Of a stretch of DNA of 64,000 bases, positions 58,101-64,000 are shown piece after piece. Under the pieces are notes generated by a model. The model ran no database searches. It was not told the origin of the DNA and was given only the letters and a program-made list of their open reading frames with translations. Where the stretch lies: positions 310,001-374,000 of the forward strand of contig NDFF03000091.1 in the NCBI GenBank assembly GCA_002150815.3, given 5' to 3'. The position numbers and the translations under genes were made by a program. The stretch is from Grammothele lineata. Taxonomy: Eukaryota > Basidiomycota > Agaricomycetes > Polyporales > Polyporaceae. The first letter of the stretch is position 1; each line of letters opens with the position of its first letter.

Positions 58101-59216
58101 GCGGCCCCGCACACTAGTGTCTTCAAGGCCCACCGCGAGCGCTGTGCAGAGACCGCGAGGAAGCTAGCGAACACGTGCCTGTCCTTGGAGGCGTTCATAG
58201 GGCGCGTGCCGCCGTCAATGCTGCGGGCGCTGTACTATGCCAGGATAGATCCCCACCTCACGGCAGGCTGTGTCCTAGATCCAGCCCCATCCCGCGACGC
58301 AACAAGTGGTCTCAAGGCCGTCCAGCTGCTCTTCCTCCGCCGAGGACTCGGCCTACCTACCCGGTCCTGCACTGCAGGGCTCTTTGTGCAAACCGGTATC
58401 TGGCCGATCGCCTATCGCCGCGCCCTGCTCACAGTGCGATACCTCGCATATGCCGCTAGCCCTCGCTGCCCGTCCATCCTGGCCCACCGCGCATACCTCG
58501 AAGCCACCGCGCTGGCCGCTGCAGGCCACGGCTCCTGGATCACGGACGTCAGGAAGATGCTCGCTTCCCTGCCCGTCGCAGTGCGTTTCGAATGGGAGGC
58601 TCCGGTCACCGCGGCACAGGCAGAGTCGCTCGCCAAACGGCTGGAGGACTCCCTCTTGAAATACCTCGAAAGCCTCGTACGTGATTCCTCCCGGCTAGTC
58701 GTCTTCAGGGAGGCGGTCCTGCCCCTGCTCCCAACACCCCGGAGCCTCTCGGCGCTCTGCGCCCCGCGAAGGTACTTACAACTCAGCGGCGAGAGGGCGC
58801 GCGCGATTACGCGCCTCGTGGGCGGCTGGTCCCCCTTTGCAGTGGAGGTCCGTAGGTATGCTAGGGGTGGGGTTCCGCGGGAGTGGAGAGTGTGTCGGTT
58901 CTGCAGGAGGGCGGATATGGTGGAGACTGAGGACCATATTCTCTTTCGGTGTCGCGATGCGAGGCTGGCCACGGCTAGGGGGCATTTCTACCGTGAGCTC
59001 GTCAGGCGAGACCCGCGTTACGAGGAGCTGACGCTGTCTCGTGACGACTGGCCGCTCCTCGGCGCGCTGCTCGACGACGCGGACACGCTCGATGTCACGG
59101 CGGACTGGGTGGCATATACGTTCGAGCTCTGTAGGCAGGTGCCAATGATAGAAATCAACTCGGAGGCGGACTGGAGAGACTATACGGCGGGACAGGGCGG
59201 CAGGGGCATGGCATGA
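55143..59216 (+). CDS. Retrotransposon ORF2: endonuclease - RNase H - reverse transcriptase
   Basis: 1357 residues from ATG 55143, which overlaps the end of ORF1 in the +1 frame; in-frame ATGs at 55056 and 55113 are alternatives. Domains in order are as follows. AP endonuclease, about residues 30-285 (SLLSWNVHGN, MLQETHFW, LLGDFNAR, SDHAQIHLGL). RNase H, about 356-492, with acidic residues D361 (VWIDGSCKG), E405 (NNRAELYALL), D427 (IYTDSEYVIQ) and D487 (NEAADELAKSGA), plus His477 (VRAHAGNKRNE). Reverse transcriptase, about 690-1000: GPDKVTFADVL, KTLTFLIERRI, motif A FMDLSNAFPSVD (D817), motif B-like ILIGDPASPILW, motif C AQADDVSF (D915, D916). A C-terminal C-x2-C-x10-H-x4-C knuckle starts at residue 1251. 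No stop interrupts it. The RNase H is placed before the RT, not after it. Confidence 0.92.
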   Translation: MCPRLWLRRRTLLNIQNVVLIVSEYSHFRLSLLSWNVHGNAALKLTSPLFRAMLEEYDVVMLQETHFWPEMEDAVHILEGFDSFLQSRPAADGLASQGGGVMTMVRTYLEPKRVPQPGGVTDVLAVCVHDTVLINVYLPPPGSPWLLRVAKTPEQMLEEVVATAAVQLAGQERTCLLGDFNARTASRNSVPELPRVSPDATVDTRGRDLLRICTTHRMAIVNNTRYQAAASRGRFTCFQGGLRRSVVDYALLSEVLLQPATPAERPLVDVRQRMQQWSDHAQIHLGLTTSGLPTGPPRPPPAKLTRKERLVAARPPIDSHDNLDRLLLAALDASEESAEEMLGRIYGAVECESPRVDVWIDGSCKGMQGARRAGAGVFWGDSARTPNVSVRLPGPQAEQLNNRAELYALLMAVRALPPNQSLGIYTDSEYVIQSLCVRVGKIVETNYACANGDLVRALVMHIRRRGAPMVFNWVRAHAGNKRNEAADELAKSGADRDACLMDPSVLVPPSSWPLSIPPPPQTTRRNAGGSPLPSARAKVFTTWRPNPPKDRRPADANSGPVLQPGAVDGAEEAHESDTLRELRRALYDKVCAASDSTFWRTVTDVTSGGRRVVPVTAAQLKNVFEPRMNPPPVHVASPLADMRAFDAMATRALPPRTEDNTPDRCFSRPFSLEEIGRVKEHLTSATNSAAGPDKVTFADVLRIPNERLRDLFNACIEEGRAPDVWLTASLSAVLKKDKDAHDAEGYRNIGLESCLLKTLTFLIERRIRAWAEDAGHVPKEQNGFRAGCRTENNMFVLRAAIEQAKARGQTLWVAFMDLSNAFPSVDQDVLWAKLRDLGASGPLIDWLRMLYQQLEYYVRFQGGSSEMFKSLAGILIGDPASPILWILFFCDFCPPVDNDDVVVAGARVGYLAQADDVSFLGWRGMAIQRKVDYLERWCERNGLSVNVLKCILMIFGWVPPYVAPIRMRGGTIPRKDSAVYVGTKLTAAPHTSVFKAHRERCAETARKLANTCLSLEAFIGRVPPSMLRALYYARIDPHLTAGCVLDPAPSRDATSGLKAVQLLFLRRGLGLPTRSCTAGLFVQTGIWPIAYRRALLTVRYLAYAASPRCPSILAHRAYLEATALAAAGHGSWITDVRKMLASLPVAVRFEWEAPVTAAQAESLAKRLEDSLLKYLESLVRDSSRLVVFREAVLPLLPTPRSLSALCAPRRYLQLSGERARAITRLVGGWSPFAVEVRRYARGGVPREWRVCRFCRRADMVETEDHILFRCRDARLATARGHFYRELVRRDPRYEELTLSRDDWPLLGALLDDADTLDVTADWVAYTFELCRQVPMIEINSEADWRDYTAGQGGRGMA

Positions 59217-60024
59217 GGAGGTCCGGCAGGGACATGGCTACGGGATATACTAATAGATTCTTTTATTTTTTGGCCCCAGTATCGGTATAGCGGGCATCTA
59301 CAGGATGGGGCGTAACCGCCGAGGAAAATGACATGGGATGCAGGTGGGGCTGCCGCGGCTGGCCGCTCGCTGCAGGGACAAGCTCTGGATGCGGGGGAGT
59401 GTTGCCTCGTCGTGCGGGAGCGCGATGGGGACTCCTGGGGTTTTTTGGATATTTTTTCCCCAGGTTATAACCCGTTGTCCCGCCCCCCGCCGATCCGGGG
59501 GGCCAGGAGCAGGTCCAGCAGTGCGCGGTTGGTCGTCTTAGTGGTCCTACGGCGGGCCGTGTCCTCTGTCCTCGGGGTGCACGTGCTGTTTAAGTAGAGT
59601 CCGTGGGTCAGCCTGGTATCGTCGAACTAGACATGTATTATCTCACGCGATTGGGCTATGCATGTTAGTTGGGGCGAGTAGGCGTATCAGGCGCCCGAAC
59701 TCGCCCTCCTCCTCCTTTCGCCGTGCTGCGAGTGCGTTGAACGTTGAGCCCTATGCTCGAAGGGGCAGGAGGTGGACGACGTCGAAGGGGAAGTCGCGCC
59801 GGGCGCTCCGTGTCCATGATGACGCTACCGGCGATTGGCCGGGAACGGCCGGAGGCCGGGCGGCGAGGCAGCCGCATGGGGCAAGGGTGTTTGGGGTGCG
59901 GTTGTTGTCGACGGCCGAGTCGCTCCTTTGCAGCGAGCTCGTCGACCTGTCCGTCCTCGGCGAGCGTCCCTCGCGCCTCTTCGCTCTCCTCCGCCACTCG
60001 CTCTTCGTCTTGCTCTTTGTCTCC
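59217..60024. other. Retroelement 3' UTR and flank
   Basis: About 800 bp. The first 380 bp probably are the retroelement 3' UTR, including a GC hairpin at 59483-59502. The rest is the upstream region of the membrane-protein gene, where a long open frame begins at 59662 but has no ATG-based family content before 60025. Confidence 0.5.
59483..59502 (+). other. Predicted hairpin in retroelement 3' UTR
   Basis: Six C (59483-59488) pair with six G (59497-59502) around an 8-nt loop GCCGATCC. It lies about 270 bp after the ORF2 stop and follows a T-rich/C-rich segment. In other LINEs such 3' structures can be recognised by the reverse transcriptase; that role is inferred here. Confidence 0.5.
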
Positions 60025-62069
60025 ATGTCGATCTTCAACTTCAGCTTCAACCTCTCGGTCCCCGGCATCTCCAATCCTTTCACGGCCGCGGCGGAGGCGG
60101 AGGCGGCGGCAGCAGCCTCCGAGTCGGCGCCTCCACCCCCTAGCAAGCTTCAGTTCACCCCGGATAGGCAGCGCTCCTCTGCCACTCCAGGCCGCCGGCC
60201 ACCTTCCCCCTCTCTCCTTCCCCCGGTTTCGAGGAAAAGGGGATGGGTGCCATCCAGTTCTGAGCCCAGCCGCCCCGCCCCTATCCGTGCTTCTACCAGT
60301 GGCTATCTTGACACTCCCGCCAAGTACAGAGACATGGTCGATGAAAGCGCAGATCAAGGCGAGATAGAGGAGCTGGTCGCAGGTTAGCTCTCATTTTCAT
60401 TTAACGGTTCTTTCCATGTCTTTGTCGCACGCTGCGCCGCCGCTCCACCGAGTTGCCGGAGTTTGAGGGGCTTCTCCGAGGCTGGCATATCTCCTCCCAC
60501 TTTCAACTTCGCCCTCGTTCAGCCGCTACTCTCTTGCTCTGCCTGTGAGGAATGGGTGGGGGCAGCGATGGATTGGACTGGAGTTCTGACCGTCCGGGTA
60601 TCTGCGTCGGCTAGATGACGGCGTCTTCGCCGGTCTGCTAGAGTGAGTAGATGCATGGGCGACCGGACGAGTGACGGCACGGCGTCCTCACATGCTGCGT
60701 ATGCCTCTCCTGCATACAACCGTATGAAAATCGCGAGGCGGACTCGGGAGGCATACTATATGCGCTCGCCTTCCTCTCCCAATACCGAGTACTCAGCATG
60801 ATTGGTGGTGTCGGTTCAGCAGAGCCACTCAACGCCCTTTGCTTGGATCGTATCGCATCTCTCTTTCCGTTTCCAGAGCAAGTCTTCTCGCAGGCGATTT
60901 CGGATGCGCACACGCTCAGGAATGTTGGGCTATCTCTCCCCCATCTTCCATGCACAGTCGGCAAGCACGCCGCATGGTCGGCTGTGTGGCCTGCGCCCGC
61001 GCCTCTTCTCGTGAAGAACGCATAAGTGCGTGCGCCGTGCATGCTCACCCTACGTGTGTTCTCCATGTTCTGAGCACGTGTAGTCCACCTTGCACGACCT
61101 TTATGATCCCCCTCACCCGTGCTTTCCGACCCATCATGCCCTCTCGACTCAACTTTTATGTTTCTTTAGACCTTCCTCCCCCCAAGCGTCGTAAAACGCT
61201 TGCTGGCTCTATTATCTCGACTGCGCTGAGCGCGGCCCTTATTGGGACTGCCGTTGGCCTTACTGTGTATCGCCTGTGAGTTACAAAGCCTCCCTATATG
61301 CTCATGTACGCGACTCTAATCATCTCATAGATGGAGAGACCGTGGCAAGAACCCGGAAGCTCTGCCGCCTCCCCCTTACGAGCAAGGTGAATGGGTACCA
61401 CCAGAGGTATGTTCGACGCGCGTCGTCTCAGATTTTCGCGGCTGACAAAATTCGCAGCACGAAGAGCCGTCTACGCCCGCAATAAAGCCCGCCCCTACTC
61501 CTCGCTCCCGCAAAGCACGCTCTGTCGCGAGTAGACGGACCATTCCTCGCCACCGCAAGACACCCTCCCGCGCCGCACCCAACACCTTGTCGTATCAATA
61601 CGGTCAACCTTCCTCCTCCCGTTCGCCTATCGCGCCCGAGTTTAACTTCGTTACCGGCTCTGGGACAAGTCCGAAGCCTGACGAGGATGCCGATGTAGAC
61701 GAGCAAATGTCCTGGATTGGCGATCGCCTGGCGCACCTCATCTCCGAGGGCCAGAAGGCGCTCGGTAAAGAGGTTGTCGTCATGAGCGAGGACCAGGCAG
61801 ATGAGGTCGACGACGGTTCCGGGGCGTGGGTCGAAGACGAGCCCGAGCCCGAGCCGCCCAGGTCAGGCCGCAGTGCAACCTTCGGCCTCCCTCCGTCGTA
61901 CTCTCCTCGTACGCCGCGTCGGCACGGCCGCGGGATGTCCGTGGAGTCGGACACGCGCTCCGTCGCGAGCAGCTACCGCGAAGACGAGTCTTCCTGGCAG
62001 ACCCCGGAGATGCGGGAGAGTATGGAGCGTGCGCGAATGCTCTACAAGCAGAAGCACGGTCTGCTGTAA
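60025..62069 (+). CDS. Predicted single-pass membrane protein of unknown function
   Basis: I do not recognise the family. The start ATG at 60025 gives MSIFNFSFNLSVPGISNPFT, then Ala/Ser/Pro-rich sequence ending exon 1 with IEELVAG (60384). A long intron (about 60385-61171) joins in phase to DLPPPKRRKTLAGSIISTAL and SAALIGTAVGLTVYRLWRDR, a basic patch followed by one TM helix and another basic patch. Two further short introns lead through PEALPPPPYEQGEWVPPEHE to a long acidic C-terminal part (DEDADVDEQMSWIGDRLAHL, ISEGQKALGKEVVVMSEDQ) and the end RARMLYKQKHGLL. The TM topology could fit an organelle outer-membrane or ER protein. The phase match across the long intron supports one gene, but a missed internal exon is possible. 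Confidence 0.65.
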
Positions 62070-63127
62070 GTTTCGTACGCTCTTCCTCGTTTCATGTCAC
62101 GCTCGTCCCGCTCGAAGGTCCATCATTACTGGCTTCGAGTTCTCCTGTTTTGGCGCGGCGCGTCTCCCGTTTTCGCCTTCTACCCGCCGCCGCATTCTTC
62201 TTTTCCGCTTCACGTCCGATCCCACCACGCATTTCCGTCACGAATAGATACGACCCGCGCACGCTGTCGCCCCTCTGAGGGCCCATCACTCTCCCCCGCA
62301 TTATAGCCGTGCTACGACTGCAATATCGCTTATACTATTTGCACCCAGTCCTACGTAGTACCTCTCATGCCCGCATTGCTTGACAGCCATTGACACTGCA
62401 CTTCCGTTGAACGCTTAGTAGTAGGATTAGGTTATTCCCCGTGTTATCTATGTAGCAACACCTTCCATTGTGTTTTATCGAGCAGGTTCCGAACTTAGCA
62501 GCGTTAACTTTTGCACGCCCGCAAAAGCCTTATGTCCGTGCCCGACCTCTGCGCGCCCATGGGCGCCCCTGTTCCTATCTACCCTGTAGCGCCCGCGCCT
62601 TGGATGAGCCGCACCCACAACCTCAGCTTGAGCGAGGCGACCGCTCGCCGCCATACATCTCCACCGATTGGCGAGTTTTGCTGTCGGGCAGCTCTCGTCC
62701 AGCCAGATCTTGTTTCCCCAAGTGCTCAAGTGTCGGCTCAGCCTGAGCGCGATCGGAATAAGGCCTCGGTCTTCACGGTAGTCTTCCACCGCCTGCGGAC
62801 ACGGATCTGACGCCATACCACCTCTTTGCTGTACCCCTCGAGAGCTCCTTGGCGGCCGTTCTGTTTCGTTTGCGCGACTCTCAGACCGATCTTGGTGACG
62901 ACATACCGCGCACAGGACCCTCAGGAGGCGATCCCCACCTTGGCTTGAGCATATCCGACCGCACGAGAGTGTAGACCGACAGGTATGTATACACTAGGAC
63001 GCCCGTCGTCTCGCTTACCGACTTTGTCTTAACGCAGGAACGGTAACCTTGAACTTCGCCCTCAGCCCAAGACGAAACCCTCGTACACACGCATACGACC
63101 AGCAGCAGGCGGTACTAGCAGGGCAGG
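62070..63127. other. Intergenic region
   Basis: About 1.06 kb between two plus-strand genes. It contains frames of about 100 codons on both strands without recognisable motifs. The right end, shortly before 63128, is likely the promoter and 5' UTR of the last gene. Confidence 0.45.
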
Positions 63128-64000
63128 ATGTCGACGATCTCGCCGCACCTGCGCAACTTCAAGGAGCCGACTAAGGAGCAGCTCACCGAGCTCTTCTTCG
63201 CTCTCCCGTCGAGCGTGGTTGGGGGCGGTAGCGACGCGCAGGGGCCTGCCAACGGGAGCGGGAACGGTGCGCCGCCGTCGCCGGATGCCACCCGGGAGAA
63301 GGGCAAGGAGAAGGGAAGCGGTACGGGACCGGAGGGCGAGCTGGAGCGGATGGAGATCAATGCGGTGTTGAGTCTGGGCGTGCAGGGAGAAGAGGATTCG
63401 TATGTGAGTGTTTTGTTGTTTGCCCTGAGGCTTGGAAAGGGTCGTGCAGGGTAGGACATTCTTATAGGTGAATGAGGCCGGATGTAAGAGAGGCTTGGGC
63501 GATGTCCCTATGTTGCTTCAGGAGCAATGGAGGAAGGGCTGTATCCCGCACGACCTCTTCTCGGCCCCGCTGCGGGCCTGTAATGGTGTGATGAAAGATA
63601 TATGTGCTGAACGTCCATCTAGGCAGGCAAGTTACACCTCCTCCCACCATATCTCGCCTTCGCCTCGCTCGATCGCAAGTCCGTCCGGTTCACACTTCCA
63701 CTGTGCACTGTGCGCCGAGTCGAACGGCTGAACGCTCGCGCCGGCATCTACGCGCTCAGCCTCTCGCTATGGCACGGAATGAAGATCGTGAGTACCTAGA
63801 ATTCATCAGTCGCCTTGCACGACTGATTTCAAGACGCGGTTTCTCGCGTATGCTCTTTGCAGGTCGTACAGCTAACGTCGCTCCGGCCAACCGCGGACCT
63901 GTTTTGTTCCCTGCTCCGGGACGCACTCAAGGTTGAGCTCCAAAAGGGTAACATGAAGGCCGTCAAGGGCTTCGTCAAAACGTCCTACTCGGAGCTCCTC
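63128..64000 (+). CDS. Unrecognised gene, N-terminal part (runs off right edge)
   Basis: ATG 63128 opens MSTISPHLRNFKEPTKEQLT, ELFFALPSSVV, then a Gly/Ser/Lys-rich linker and MEINAVLSLGVQGEEDSY. A GTGAGT donor at 63404 and an acceptor ending at 63467 join to VNEAGCKRGLGDVPMLLQEQ, WRKGCIPHDLFSAPLRACNG. Later likely exons read LNARAGIYALSLSLWHGMKI (ending about 63787) and, after another GTGAGT...GCAG intron, VVQLTSLRPTADLFCSLLRD and GNMKAVKGFVKTSYSELL up to the edge. The join around 63635-63730 is not resolved. The predicted helical content suggests a large scaffold or repeat protein, but I cannot name a family from this fragment. Confidence 0.5.

Larger units (their letters stand above)
52586..59600 (+). 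mobile_element. Non-LTR (LINE-type) retrotransposon, apparently full-length
   Basis: About 7 kb, with a repeat-bearing GC-rich 5' region, ORF1 (53720-55168), ORF2 (55143-59216) and a 3' UTR of roughly 380 bp. No long terminal repeats are visible. ORF2 encodes an AP-type endonuclease, an RNase H and a reverse transcriptase without any stop or frameshift, so the copy may be young and possibly active. Both ends are approximate: I could not find a target-site duplication or a clear 3' tail. The family probably belongs to the Tad/I-like side of fungal LINEs, but the domain order is atypical. Confidence 0.85.

Noticed and set aside
52586..59600. LTR retrotransposon
   Set aside because: No long terminal repeats, integrase or aspartic protease are seen; the AP endonuclease and RT type indicate a LINE.
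1..64000. tRNA or rRNA genes
   Set aside because: I noticed no convincing cloverleaf or B-box in the intergenic stretches by eye; a tRNAscan-SE run would be needed to exclude them.

Overview
The window looks like a gene-dense stretch of nuclear DNA from a basidiomycete, most likely a wood-decay Agaricomycete. The evidence is the high GC content, genes split by many 50-60 nt GT-AG introns, protein families expanded in these fungi (double-BTB proteins, aryl-alcohol-dehydrogenase-like aldo/keto reductase, P450, FAD monooxygenase), and a fungal-type non-LTR retrotransposon. All gene models were built by hand from reading frames, splice signals and recognisable protein families; no search was run.

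Layout. 1-325: 5' end of an F-box gene leaving the left edge (-). 873-5522: DNA ligase IV (+). 6243-8978: forkhead transcription factor (-). 9290-12408: AP-1 gamma-adaptin (+). 12666-12998: a tiny three-exon MOZART1 gene (-). 13265-16850: splicing factor SF3B1 (+). 17341-19052 and 33761-35355: two paralogous double-BTB proteins (+) about 15 kb apart. Between them lie a DOPA 4,5-dioxygenase-like gene (-), a membrane-anchored alpha/beta hydrolase (+), an HDDC2-type HD-domain nucleotidase (-), the ER ubiquitin ligase Doa10 (+), a secreted alginate-lyase-superfamily protein (-) and a cystathionine beta-synthase without regulatory domain (-). 36097-36951: a small C2H2 protein (+). 38219-42366: convergent aldo/keto reductase (+) and P450 (-). 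43690-45084: convergent Grx5 (+) and Zim17 (-), both mitochondrial Fe-S/Hsp70-linked. 45498-47739: bifunctional purine enzyme ADE16/17 (+). 48684-50743: FAD monooxygenase (-). 51599-51994: small protein of unknown function (+). About 52586-59600: an apparently intact non-LTR retrotransposon (+). 60025-62069: predicted single-pass membrane protein (+). 63128-end: start of an unrecognised gene (+).

Most genes are housekeeping (end joining, vesicle coats, spindle assembly, splicing, ER degradation, purine and sulfur amino-acid synthesis, Fe-S biogenesis) and do not form one pathway. The oxidative and catabolic genes (DOPA dioxygenase-like, hydrolase, polysaccharide lyase, aldo/keto reductase, P450, FAD monooxygenase) are scattered and do not make a clear biosynthetic cluster.

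The most unusual item is the retrotransposon. Its second ORF reads endonuclease, then a complete RNase H domain, then reverse transcriptase, whereas RNase H normally follows the reverse transcriptase. It also has monomer-like repeats upstream, a short overlap between its two ORFs, and a Gln in place of the usual aromatic residue of the catalytic box.
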